A stretch of 64,000 nucleotides of DNA from positions 868,878 through 932,877 of the forward strand of contig NW_003101664.1 of NCBI RefSeq assembly GCF_000003855.2, in the 5' to 3' direction. This DNA is from Blastomyces gilchristii SLH14081 (lineage: Eukaryota > Ascomycota > Eurotiomycetes > Onygenales > Ajellomycetaceae). The notes beneath the pieces were generated by a model, which did not search any database, had not been told where the DNA came from, and saw only the letters and a program-made list of their open reading frames with translations. Made by a program: the position numbers and the translations under genes. Below are positions 26,078 through 37,031 of the stretch, piece by piece. How positions within the stretch are numbered: position 1 is the first letter of the stretch; every line of letters starts with the position of its first letter.

Positions 26078-26932
26078 GGTGATAGAGGTTGGATGGATGG
26101 GGCGATTTGTTATGTTCAATTGATGTTGTAGAGGATCTGGGGGATAGAATTGTTAGTTCTGTTCGCGCCTTTCGGAGATGTTATCCTTTGCCTAGTAAAT
26201 CCCGGGACAATTGCTTTTATTTGTCCATTAAGTTGTATGTACATGACTATGGACTGCAGCGGAGTGCATAGCAATATGTACTAGAAAGCATCAATAAAAC
26301 AAGTCGGCATACCTTCTGTGTTTTCTTTATACTGTATTCACCTGCACAATAACAACGGTTATTGAGCTCTTTATTTCAAATCTTTGTCTTTCTTCCCGCC
26401 CTTTCGCTCACTGTGCAGGTGAATTCATCCATCGCCCATCCTGCTCTGATATAACGAGTTTTATCGATGGATTTTTCCCCGGCTTGGAGGTGGCTGACTA
26501 AATGGCGATTGCCGAGGATTCGGGAAGGAATAGCCGGATGCCGAGCCATCGGCCAAGGCTGACCATGGTGTGGATGGGGGGCAAGGCCAAGCACATAACT
26601 ACATATTGTAACAAATCATATTTAATATCTATAATTGGTATCATCATCGTACTCCAGCCAGTATTCTCCAACAATTCCAAATGAAAACAAAGAATGATAA
26701 GAAGGATAATTCGGCGTGTTCGATGGGTGCCGCCCTGTCTAGCTGCTCGGTCACATGGCGTGCTTGCGGTACTGATTTAGAAACAAAAATAAGAAGAATA
26801 GCCGTCTATATACTGTACGCCGCTTTTGCTCGTCGCTGTTGATCCCCATCGTCATCATCATCATCATCATCATCATCAAAACTGGTTAAATCTTCCGCCG
26901 GCGCACGTTTCGCGTCTAGACTAGGGATTCTA
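26078..26932. other. Intergenic region, no gene seen
   Basis: Short frames only. A (CAT)n tract at 26849-26876 lies just beyond the stop codon of the Zn2Cys6 gene and is probably its 3' UTR. Confidence 0.5.
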
Positions 26933-29834
26933 TCACTGCCCCATTTGCGCCATATCGAAGCTGTAGGCCCAATCATGGGGCCGAAAGAAGTTGTCCCATA
27001 GATTCTATCCGATGGGTTAGTCGAGATATCGTTGGGAGGTGAAGATACAAAAGAAAAAAAAAAGAAAAAAAAAAGGTGCGAGCCGAATTGTGTGTGCATT
27101 TTCAACACGTACCCAGTCAATTTCTTGCGGAAATTGGATGAAGTTCTGAATCGTCATGGTCTCCGGGCTAAAAAACATGGCTTCCGGATCGGCCAAGTCC
27201 ATCTCGCTAATTGGAATCGGCATAGGGACTGACGTTGCTTGAGGATATACACCGTCTGGATAAAATATGTGTACTGTCGGGACTCCAGTTAGGGATTCGG
27301 ATCCTACCTCTTGTCAGAATGAAATACACTGAACTTCACAGATCTAGATGATGCCTACCAGGATAAGATCTTGCACCCAGCGACGTCATTGGATTCGTCT
27401 GCTCCACCCCCACAACTTCATTCATTATGCCATTCGGCATCGGGAGCATTAACCCCACCTTCTGCAGAATGATATTCATAACTCCACACGCCCTCGCAGC
27501 ACCAATAGAGGACGTAGCGGAAACACTTAAAATTGCATACGCAGACTCCAACAACTGCAACATCTCCGACCTTCTCTCCGGCGTCACGCTATCGACGATA
27601 ACATCGCTAGCAACGCCAACACCTTGCCGATTTAGACGGTCAAGGTATAGGCAGAGAATCATTGCAGCAAGGAGAGACTCGTGCGCTATAAGTGACATTC
27701 TTATCCAACTGAGCCGGTGTAGTATGCCTCCTGGTTGCAACTCCTGATGTAGGAAGGCCTGCTGTCGTAGCGTCGTCATTGCGGCTTCAATACATGTCTG
27801 ACGCGAGTACGTGTATTGCGGATTGTTCCAGGAGATGGTGTAGTATTTGCGGTGTAGCATGTAGCGCCCCTTCTGGTAAATGAGATCAAGTATTAAACGG
27901 CGCATGATTAAGTCTGGTGTTTCGGCCACCGGGAGTGTCGTAGGATCTGGCTTGGATACTGTCGGTATGACTCCGTAGCTGTCCTGTAGGGCCTTGTCCA
28001 ACTTCAATATTTCCTCGTACGATGCAAGCTCCTTCGCGTTGTTCAAATCTACAATAGACCCGAAAACAATTACCAAAGGCCTCTTTGCAATGGTGTATGC
28101 TAGCCTCGGGTTGGCTAGGTCCGGTCTTGAGGGTGGGAGTTCCACAGCGTCTTCATCAATGTCGTCATCGAGGATACAGCGAGGTAGTTCGACATCCATC
28201 TGCGCCGGTTGTATCATCCGAGGCAAGCCAGCATCTATTGACGTGAGCAGATCCATATGAAATAGTACCGTCCATGAACGTCTTCGCATCTCGCCTTCGA
28301 AAACGGATAGACTAGGATGGTGTCGAGGGTCACGGTGGTACCCTTTACGCATAGCGATGCGAAGGATGACCCCAAAGAGAAGCCAGCAAGGTAGTTGCAT
28401 ATCCGGGTTTCGGGTATATTCTGTGAAGAAATATAGTATCAGAGCTTCGACTGCGTGGGGTGGGCCAGTGGCGTAGTTTCCGGTGAACAAGCAGTGAACA
28501 GCCATTTGGCGATATTGGTCCATTTGATGGGCAGGTTCTAGAAATGATTCCGGCATCCGTTCGCCAGAGTGCATAGCGATGCACACGGCACTGCACATCA
28601 TACTAAATAACCCGCTAACCCATGTTATCGGCGTAGACCAAGGATCCTGCCAGAATAAATCATACTGGAGCAAGGCAGACGCGTTAGCAACTGGATAGCT
28701 CACTAGAACGGGAAACGGAAAGCATCATAGATACGTACCTGTTTTCGAAAACTTGGACGATGGATGATTACTAGTCGTCGCTCAGTTATGCACAACACAA
28801 TTGCTAAATAGAGGGGAAATGTGGGAGAAAAAGAAACTCGTACTTAACGAATGAGCATCGGAGCTGAGATATCGCGCAATTAAATAGTCCACAAGTGGCT
28901 TTGGGGGAACGCGGTCAAGTATTTCCATCTGCGTCAGCCTCCCAAAGCGGCCACTGAGAAGATCTGTTTCACAATAGCCTGATTCAGAAGCTGTCGTCTC
29001 TGGGGGCTCACCTTCGCCTTGACCTGCGAAGTATCCCTTCAATTCACCAATCTGGAAGATCCCAATGGAAAGGGCGCCGGTTAGTTAATATTTCTTACAG
29101 AAACTTCACCGATGTGAGAAGTAATAACCATATAGCGCGTAAATGAAAACTTTATATAAAGAAAAAGTAGCAGGTGCAATAGACAAAGGGAAAAAAAGCG
29201 TACATCCGCCAAAATCGAAGCCCAATGCCCACTATCAAAATATCTTGAATCACCACCCCTCGGCAGGCCCAGCCTCGGAGCCGATTCTATAGACTCCAAC
29301 ATGGGCATGGCCGAGCACTCACGGCTCCCAGGGCCCGTAGAACCAGAGGTATAATTTTCGAAGCGATATCCCAGATGGTGATCGCGGGCATCCCAATCAG
29401 GCCGAAATTCTGACACTGTGCTCCACGACTGACATGATGGAGATCTGTCTCGTACCAACGATAGAACCATCTTTTCCAGGTGTCGAACACGACCTTGCAT
29501 GGTAGCTCTGTTGACTGGCCGATGGGCCGCCCTGGTCTGACCCTGTGGCGGGGGGTTGGCGTAAACACAGGTATCCCCACGGCCGCGGGTTGCGCAGTTC
29601 TCGCATGGTAGGTTGCGGTCGCATTTGAGTCTTGGGTCTCCTGGTTAGCTGAAGGTATCTGAGGAAATAAAAAGAAAACTTCTTCGTCTTCTGATTTTTC
29701 TTTACCACGCACTTCTTTTGCCGGCATGTTGTACATGATAGTTGAAGTCTCTCTCTTCTTCTGTGGGGAGGTTTGCGGGGAGGGGCGTCATCGCTAGGGG
29801 GCGCCGCGGTTGATGAAAGGTTTAAATTAACCAT
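26933..29834 (-). CDS. Zn(II)2Cys6 transcription factor with fungal-specific domain
   Basis: Seven exons: 29713-29834, 29204-29630, 28844-29051, 28739-28770, 27359-28664, 27113-27273 and 26933-27004, all phase-consistent, 775 residues. The zinc cluster at about 34-62 is split by the first intron and reads CTTCRQKK then LKCDRNLPCENC...C (spacing C2C6C5C2C8C). A region with RVRHLEKMVLSL may form a dimerising helix. The fungal-specific regulatory domain follows, with the family signature IIIHRPSFRKQ encoded on a 32-nt exon, then GMFGG-free helical repeats such as LLFGVILRIAMRKGYHRD and MRRRSWTVLFHMD. The last exon gives NLWDNFFRPHDW and ends at 26933. The acceptor of exon 6 is ambiguous between two in-frame AGs. 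Target genes unknown; no obvious regulated neighbour cluster. Confidence 0.87.
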
Positions 29835-31018
29835 TGTAGCAGCTGGGACTGAGAATCAGTGAGGTAAACTGAAAACACACCCATAAGTTGATTGTTACCC
29901 CAAAGAATGGCTGCCTAGTCAAGTTATACAAAACGAGCACCTTGGGTTGAATAAACAGTGATGTCCCCGGCAGAATTAACATCGCGCTGTGCATGCGGAG
30001 TCCAACCAGCGCACACTGGGGTGTATACACGTTTCTCAGCCCTGACTTGGCATAAAATCCATCCTGGCTGAATGTCTAATATTTAACTCTATTGACTGGA
30101 AAAGTCTCCGGGAAACCATAATATCAGAACGATGATAATTCCCTCCAAGGATCATCGCTTGGCGGGCCTGGAACATTAGCACTCAAAAGCGGGAAAACAG
30201 GCGAAAGGCAGGCTAGGGGTTGATCAAAGCAATACTCCGTACGGAGTACTAAGCGGAGTTTCCCGAAGAAGAAGTCAGTCCTCGAATGTCAGTCAAGATA
30301 CTTTGAGCGAATTTTTCCCCTGGATTGCTGGTCAAATAAGCAGCGCGGGGATGGCCCGTTGCGCTCGTTATCTTATTCTTGAAACTTCAGTTATGCATTC
30401 TGATTAATTCCCGAAGAGCAACAGACCGACCTGGTGATAACTGTGAAGAGGATACTCCGTATATTGCACCATTATGATTATCACTGACTCCTTGATTTTT
30501 TGAAGTTTCCTCATCAAGCGACTGAAATTAGGCTGTTTTGGGATGTAGGCCTTGGGTTCTGAAATAGATATAGTTAGAATTAGGATGATAAGTCCGCTCA
30601 CTTTCAGTTTTTTAAGTATTTAGGGACTCACGCTATTGGATCATAGCCCGCCCAGGGGCTTCGGGACAACAAACTCTTAAATAATGGTTAAATGGTCAGA
30701 TACGCTGTAAGTTGGAACTTATTAGCCTGTTACGCTAATCATTTAGCCACTCGCCATGTGGACTCCGTAAAGTGTTATGCTTAGGAAAATTGCCGGCACG
30801 ACTCGGAGTTGTGGGTGTCGGGGAACAAAAACTTCAACGGGAAACTAATAATAATATAAAGAGAGTGAGGGAAAGGGAAGGAAATCAGTCTATCGACCGG
30901 CATCTTCGTGCCGACTATAACCCCAGTCTTCAGATCCTGGTCCCATAGCCACACGCACCTACGCACACACCAACACTCTTTGGAATTGGCAATTTACACG
31001 GCTGTTTCCGTCTCGTTC
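29835..31018. other. Intergenic region with a perfect 16-bp palindrome
   Basis: No gene seen. Holds the palindrome at 30233-30248 and another TACTCCGTA at 30453-30461. It is the promoter side of the Zn2Cys6 gene starting at 29834. Confidence 0.5.
30233..30248. repeat. Perfect palindrome TACTCCGTACGGAGTA
   Basis: Two head-to-head copies of the 9-nt motif that recurs across the window, sharing TA at the centre. Upstream of the Zn2Cys6 gene by about 400 nt. Confidence 0.8.
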
Positions 31019-32416
31019 CTAATCCCCTTGCAGGTCCCTTAGCTGACTAACCAAAGTGCTTGCAACGATCGCGGCTGTTCGCTGTTTCTCATCGGCATGC
31101 CTTAGCTTTGACCAAATATTCCGCTTTACGGCTCCGTTAATGTCGTTTGCCGGTCTACGGCGTTTAGGGCTGAATGGCAGCAATAATGCTAACGATCCTT
31201 CAACGGCGCATCTAACATTTTTAAGAAACGACGCTAACGAAGGAACCTTTTCACCGCTAGGAGAGTGAGACCCGCATAAGGTAGCTTCCTCTTCAGACCG
31301 GGGGTTCGAAACGATTTCCCCGATCGGCTGCAAGCGGGTGTGGAACAAACTTAGGAGCTCTCGTACGTAGGCAATTTGTTTAAGCTGTTTGCTGACCGCA
31401 AGTGCAAATGTGGCTTCTGCCTCCCTCCACCAAGCTTCCGAAATTGGTTGTCTTGGGATCGGTCGCTTGAAAAAATGTAGGTTTAGTGTCGCCATAAACC
31501 GGTCACTCAAACTGTCAAGTTCGTTCTTGGAAGAATGAACCAGTAGTCTCTTTATCCGCGCAAGTTCCCTGTCAATATCGTCCAAGGCAACTGACCCATG
31601 CCAGAAGAGAGATTCAATCAGCTCTCTAGCCTGGCGAATTACAACCAAAGCATTGTTGCATTCGAATTCTAGTTCAAGTTTTGAGCCCATGTCATCTGCC
31701 AACAAGCCACAAAGTTCAACAACTTCTGACTCGCTCTCCTTTAGAAGCATGGGAAGCAGAGAAGCAGCTTCGTTCGATGGGTGGAGTAGTTGACCAAGTC
31801 TAGCGCGAGAATCTAAAATAAGCTGATACCGGTGCGGTAGTTTTGATCGGTAAGACGTCTCTGGCCCTGACTTTGTTGCAGATGGGGATTCTGTCATGCT
31901 GGGAGAAAGTAACGTCGTCACCAAATATAGCGCGCAGAGCAGCAATATCCCCGCCAATAGGGGCTTTCTAGAATATTCGCGGCTCCCTAAGCGGTCTGTG
32001 ATATTAGAGGACGGTCTTCTGCTTGGTAGAGCCTGGATCCTTCTCGTTACATTATTGTGAGGAGATTTTGCTGGCACCTGAGTGAGTCGGCTCCCTGGAC
32101 CTGGAGGATTAGCCGCCTGGGTAGATGGATGACGGACGAACGATGAGCCATCTGGAGAATATTCCTCGTGTATAGATGGCATAATTAGCTCTGGGCCAGG
32201 TGATGATACTATGGATGCATCCTGAAGGAAATGAGATGGCTGCAACTGGCTACTGTTATCTGGCCCAGTTGAAGGGTTGGATGATGGAAAATCCATCTCG
32301 GAATAGATTTCATCGTCACTATCAATACAGGTCAACTGATCTGCGTCTTCTGGAGACCAGCTCGCCCATGATTCTCCAAGAGAACGGAATGTCTGAGACT
32401 GGCTTGAGGATGCCAT
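31019..32416 (-). CDS. Unknown single-pass membrane protein, 465 residues
   Basis: A single uninterrupted frame from ATG 32416 to 31019. The first about 165 residues are Ser/Pro-rich and probably disordered. One hydrophobic segment (KPLLAGILLLCALYLVTTLL) sits at about 170-189. The rest is helical and charged, with repeated Leu/Glu patterns (SEVVELCGLLADDMGSK, LARIKRLLVHSS) consistent with coiled coil. No catalytic motif is seen. The arrangement is that of a tail-exposed membrane-anchored fungal protein, possibly in the ER or nuclear envelope, but I do not recognise the family. The open frame of 465 codons without introns is strong evidence that it is real. Confidence 0.8.
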   Translation of the reverse strand: MASSSQSQTFRSLGESWASWSPEDADQLTCIDSDDEIYSEMDFPSSNPSTGPDNSSQLQPSHFLQDASIVSSPGPELIMPSIHEEYSPDGSSFVRHPSTQAANPPGPGSRLTQVPAKSPHNNVTRRIQALPSRRPSSNITDRLGSREYSRKPLLAGILLLCALYLVTTLLSPSMTESPSATKSGPETSYRSKLPHRYQLILDSRARLGQLLHPSNEAASLLPMLLKESESEVVELCGLLADDMGSKLELEFECNNALVVIRQARELIESLFWHGSVALDDIDRELARIKRLLVHSSKNELDSLSDRFMATLNLHFFKRPIPRQPISEAWWREAEATFALAVSKQLKQIAYVRELLSLFHTRLQPIGEIVSNPRSEEEATLCGSHSPSGEKVPSLASFLKNVRCAVEGSLALLLPFSPKRRRPANDINGAVKRNIWSKLRHADEKQRTAAIVASTLVSQLRDLQGD

Positions 32417-32890
32417 CTTGGCGGGCTTGATAGCAAGAGTTCTCCAGTTCTTCCAGATGCGGAGCAGAATGGGGTCGGTAAGAAGAGAGTACTATCGCGA
32501 GTATCGAGGAGGACAAGGAGGAGTTTGATGGTATATATTTGATATTAATTGCTTGGAGAGCTGGTGCCTAGTTATTTAATGAGATCAGCAGCAGCCTAGG
32601 CACTACAAGCAAAATGGGGAATAAACGCGCTTTTATAGGTTTTCCCCGTAAATATATTCACATATTTATTTCCAATACTTAAAAATGAATGTGTGAGAGT
32701 TGTGTGTGTGTTGCTATGTTGGTGGTGAAAGAGGTTGATGTTCTCTGCGAGCACACGCGCCTGTTTTTCAGAAAATTCGCGCGTTGTCCCGAACTTTCAG
32801 GAATTTTTTTAAAATATTTAAATAAGCCTACGATCATCAAATTGTTAAATAAATACTCAAGCGACCAAACGGCAAAACATCTAGCCACAC
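32417..32890. other. Divergent promoter region
   Basis: 474 nt between two divergent genes (unknown membrane protein and threonyl-tRNA synthetase). AT-rich around 32630-32690 and 32800-32850. No specific site recognised. Confidence 0.5.
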
Positions 32891-34600
32891 ATGCGGCGGC
32901 CCAGCATCTTCCCAGGGCGATGGCGCTGTATTTCTTTCCAGCCCACAGCTAACAGCCGCCCTCAAATCATTCAGAGATACCATCACCCATCTAGTCTCGC
33001 TGCGAGAAGTTGCTCGTGTGCGGTATCGCAACAATCCCAGGCCACCTCCGGTCAACTGCTCAACAACAAGAACAACAAAAACAACACACCTCACCGTGAC
33101 ACCTATCTGCAGACGCCAGCTGTTTCTCCAGCAGACCATAGAGTAGTAGGGACGGCGCAAGAACTCTTTACCACCTCCCCATACAGCCCGGGATCGCCGC
33201 TATTCCTCCCAAACGGAACACATATTCTCAACAAACTCACCTCCTTCCTCCGAGCACAGTACATACAATACGGCTTCCGCGAGGTCCTCACACCGAGCAT
33301 CTATAAAAAATCTCTATGGGAAGTTTCCGGCCACTGGCAAAACTACAAAGATGACATGTATGAGGTACGGGGGCGGGGAGCAACGGGCGAACAAACGGCG
33401 GGGACGGAGATTGGCGAGGACGAATCATACGGCCTTAAACCTATGAATTGCCCCGGCCACTGTTTACTCTTTAAATCGCAGAATCACTCCTATCGCGAGT
33501 TGCCGCTCCGATATGCAGATTTCAGTCCTCTTCACCGCAACGAAATCTCCGGGTCGTTAAGCGGACTCACCCGCGTCCGCCGCTTCCATCAGGATGATGG
33601 CCATATCTTTTGTAGACCGCAGCAGATTGGCAGTGAGATTGAGTCCGCGTTGAAGTTCACTGATACTGTTATGAATATATTTGGATTTGAGAATTACAGA
33701 CTTGTTCTTTCTACGCGGCCGGAGGCGGATTTCATTGGTAGCCTTGAACTATGGGAAAGTGCAGAACGGCAGTTAAGGAATGCATTGGAGAAGAGCGGCC
33801 GGTCTTGGGAGCTCAATGAAGGGGACGGCGCGTTCTATGGGCCTAAAATTGACATGCAGGTACAGGATTCGGATGGCAAGTTCCATCAACTCTCCACCAT
33901 TCAGCTAGATATGAACCTCCCGCAAAGATTCGAACTGGAGTACGCTGTTGCGGAGGGTGAGGAGGACTACAACCCGGAAACTCCTGGAAGAGCAGTGCCC
34001 GTCTTAATCCATCGGGCAATTTTCGGCTCCCTTGAAAGATTCTTTGCGCTTTTAATTGAGAAATATAACGGCCGATGGCCGTTCTGGCTCTCGCCTCGCC
34101 AAGGCATCATCCTGACTGTCTCGCAGGACGAGAAACTTCTCCGCGCAGCGGAAGATGCCGCAGCAAAAATGTCCGGCTATCAAGCCCACAGCAGCAGCGA
34201 GGATGCCAATTCTACCACAACGACAGGGCCTCTGAAACCACTCTCACCGGCTCGGACGACGTTCAGTATCGATCTGGATACCTCAGCTCGCCCTCTCGGG
34301 AAGAAAATTCGCGAGGCCAAGGAAATGAAATACAATCTTATTTTCGTACTGGGGGAGAAGAATCTGGCGGATGGGAGTGTTGATGTTGATCTTGGCGGAC
34401 AAATGTTGCTTGAAAAGGGCGTGGGAAATTCGAAGGCTACCAACCATCTTCATCTTCTTGACGACACCCCTTGCTGGGATATTACCGGAGCTCCGAATTT
34501 AACTAATGAAGCTAACAATGTGGCGAAGGTGGTGAAGCTGAAGATGAAGGTGGATGACGTCTATAACTGGTTATTACGGCTGGAAACAAGGTTCCACTGA
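32891..34600 (+). CDS. MST1: Mitochondrial threonyl-tRNA synthetase
   Basis: A single exon of 569 residues. It charges mitochondrial tRNA-Thr. The first about 90 residues are Arg/Ser/Gln-rich and fit a mitochondrial presequence. Class II core: SPGSPLFLPNGTHI and EVLTPSIYKKSLWEVSGHW (motif 1 region), MNCPGHCLLF with the zinc-ligand Cys, RYADFSPLHRNE...GLTRVRRFHQDDGHIFC (motif 2), GAFYGPKIDMQV, STIQLDMNLPQRF and HRAIFGSLERFFALLIE (motif 3). The anticodon-binding domain starts at SPRQGIILTVS and includes GKKIREAKEMKYNLIFVLGEKN. It lacks the TGS and editing domains of the cytosolic enzyme, as expected for the Mst1 type. Confidence 0.93.
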   Translation: MRRPSIFPGRWRCISFQPTANSRPQIIQRYHHPSSLAARSCSCAVSQQSQATSGQLLNNKNNKNNTPHRDTYLQTPAVSPADHRVVGTAQELFTTSPYSPGSPLFLPNGTHILNKLTSFLRAQYIQYGFREVLTPSIYKKSLWEVSGHWQNYKDDMYEVRGRGATGEQTAGTEIGEDESYGLKPMNCPGHCLLFKSQNHSYRELPLRYADFSPLHRNEISGSLSGLTRVRRFHQDDGHIFCRPQQIGSEIESALKFTDTVMNIFGFENYRLVLSTRPEADFIGSLELWESAERQLRNALEKSGRSWELNEGDGAFYGPKIDMQVQDSDGKFHQLSTIQLDMNLPQRFELEYAVAEGEEDYNPETPGRAVPVLIHRAIFGSLERFFALLIEKYNGRWPFWLSPRQGIILTVSQDEKLLRAAEDAAAKMSGYQAHSSSEDANSTTTTGPLKPLSPARTTFSIDLDTSARPLGKKIREAKEMKYNLIFVLGEKNLADGSVDVDLGGQMLLEKGVGNSKATNHLHLLDDTPCWDITGAPNLTNEANNVAKVVKLKMKVDDVYNWLLRLETRFH

Positions 34601-37031
34601 ACCTGCGGCTTGGAGCTCTATTTTGCTGTTTCCTTTTCTATAGCTTTCTGGATGGGTGTGTGGCGTATGTGTGGCCCCTAGAATCAGAGCCCCCACCCCT
34701 TGTACTATATTCAAATGCCGGCGCTACTTTGTTAGAATAACTCGTTAACACGATCTGCATCATCAGTCTGAATGTTCTGCCTTCGACCGCTGCCACAACC
34801 TAGCGGCGGAGCATCCATAAGTGCCATGCCTGGCCGCTTCGCATTGGCTCTATATCCTAATTACATGGGGGTCAGATGCCCTTCGGCCGACCACCACGAC
34901 GTCCCTAGAGGCTAGAGCTCGCTATTTCCTCCCGGGCAATGTCCAGGAGGTCGCTAAGACTTTAAGAATAACTCAAAGATAGTCAGTTCACACCATCCTC
35001 ATCCACAGCACATACGTTGAGTTACTTGACCGGGCATTAGTCTAATTGAGTCTCTCTGTTCTTTGGGCGTGTGGAGAGGAGATTATTGGCGGATAAGCAA
35101 GGACGGCGATCCACTGTCCACTTCTCACCGGCGACCTACCTGGTATACATGACCAGAAAGGGTCATGGAGAGGCGCCTGTGCAGCCGCGCATCGCGGATG
35201 GTGTAGCTAGAGGGAGGGCCGGTGATGAACCATGATGCCCACTACTAAACCACAGATCCCAACCTTCTGCCGCTCTTCTACGCGGGTTCCATGCGGATTC
35301 TTGCTGCCGAACCTTCCCCAGGTGAGACGCCGTGGCACCAGCGACATGCAGGCGATGAGGGCGCATACTCTCTAGTCGGCTCCACCATCAGAGTTCAAAA
35401 CACAAGAATGATTCCTCATCATGACAGGGAGTGTGATCATCCATCGTTGTCAGGGATAAGTATCTTTGGTGCGCGGTCCCACTCGCCGTAGGCCCTTTGC
35501 GTCTCTAGGTCGGTTAGAACGTGTAGTCAATTCCACTCAAAGGGGAGGAAATTTGGAGATGCTTTGGATGTCTTTCACTGCTAGGACTGCAAGTGAGTTG
35601 AGACCCCTTGTACATGTACATACATGTACATACATTTTCCTCTGACTGCGTACCTTTAATAAAGTTAGCACCGCGTCTGTTAGGTCGTCATATCTCAAGA
35701 CAACAATAGCAAAGAAGGGAAACAAAACAAGAGTTGTACAAATCTGTATGGAGAGAGAGTAAGCTTGCTCAAGTTGCCTACTAAGAGTGTACGTTAATAA
35801 ACGGGAGAAAATAAACAAATCAGTCGGCAGCTGAGCAATTATTCATACCAAAGAAGAACGAATATTGAATCTTTCTCCGTCTGAGTCCCCAGAACCGATA
35901 GGGGTCTTCGAGTAAGGGGATTCTTTCTGGCACCTATCAAAGATGGCATCCACGCTTTTGATGATCTCAGGCCCGGAAATAATAGAGTGCCGTTTTCTCC
36001 TTGACATCAAAATTGCACACCCAGATACCTGCGGAATCTTTACAGCTGGCTTGCACGCATAGCTGACCATTGACTTCAATGTAGCCTGAAATAGTCACGA
36101 AACCAGTCACCTTTGTCAACCAGCTTGCGAATGAGGTATCGGTGCATATGATTATTCTCCTTCATTAAAAATGAACAGTTGGTTAAGCCTGTAAGTGGCC
36201 AAAAGATCACATATTGCTGCTTAAAGTCAATAAAGACACTGAACTCATTGATATCTAATCTAACCACTAGTTAGAGAGATTGAATGGGATTAGCCTGAGC
36301 TGTGTGAGTTTATTCAATCATATTTATTCAGCTCATAGACCTGTTAAAAGTAACTAAGTGATAAGATGAGAGTGGATATGCTTACTTCAAGAGTGAGAAT
36401 CTGATGAATCACGTATAGATCACTCCGTAGAAGTAGTAAATATCACTACGGAAACTATTCAAGAATTAGTTCCGGATATCAGCATCTCAAGACATAAATA
36501 AATAGTCAATCCTCGCGATAAATCTCCGTTAAACCTCACCAGCTGCTAGACTCATATAACTAGGGCAGTTTAATCTGTGCTTATAGTATAGTACGGAATA
36601 TAAACCAGACTGCTCCATTTATTAAGAATCAGAATTTGAGTTGGTACAAAGCTGTCAGACTAGCGATGTAACATTTCTTCTTATAATTCGTGTTTAAAAA
36701 ATGCGGTAACTACTCCGTATGTTATATACAGTCACCGGCTAAACGGTGTTCCTTCCGAGCCTCTATCTCCGGGCTAACGCCTCAAACTATTCCCGTTCTG
36801 ACCGACAACCGCTGGGAAACCTCGCCGCTCGACTGCGCGGCCCTGGGTTGGGAATTCCGGGAGAACGGGCTAAGGGCAGTTTCGAGACAGCCCATTCTCG
36901 AGATGGGGAATTGCCGGGGTTTTTCTGGCATTATTTGATTGCTCCCCCCGGCTTCTGTTGTGCCCCTCACTCAGCCCTTGAGAGAGTACCCCCCCTCCTT
37001 GGACTGTCTTCCTCCCTGTCGCTTCCATCCG
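34601..37031. other. Long intergenic region with one exon-like frame
   Basis: About 2.4 kb. No complete gene can be built. Contains GTACATGTAC at 35610-35619 with further TACATGTAC copies, TACTCCGTA at 36711-36719, and the exon-like frame at 35967-36085 listed separately. The last part is presumably the promoter of the Zn2Cys6 gene at 37032. Confidence 0.45.
35967..36085 (-). pseudogene. Exon-like fragment of a small cysteine-containing protein
   Basis: Behind a good acceptor (TATTTCAG) the frame reads YIEVNGQLCVQASC, then DSAGIWVCNFDVK, ending at TGA after 39 codons. Three cysteines and the compact beta-like pattern resemble the C-terminal half of small secreted fungal proteins. No first exon with a signal peptide was found upstream on the minus strand (36100-36700), so it is probably a remnant, though a missed distant exon is possible. 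Family not identified. Confidence 0.35.

Noticed and set aside
26806..27120. Minus-strand frame ending in poly-Asp
   Set aside because: A shadow frame: the conserved WDNFFRPHDW ending of the Zn2Cys6 protein lies in another frame with its own stop at 26933; the Asp run is a CAT microsatellite in the 3' UTR.
35163..35491. Overlapping frames on both strands at 35.2-35.5 kb
   Set aside because: Both strands open over the same stretch with no domain; likely chance.
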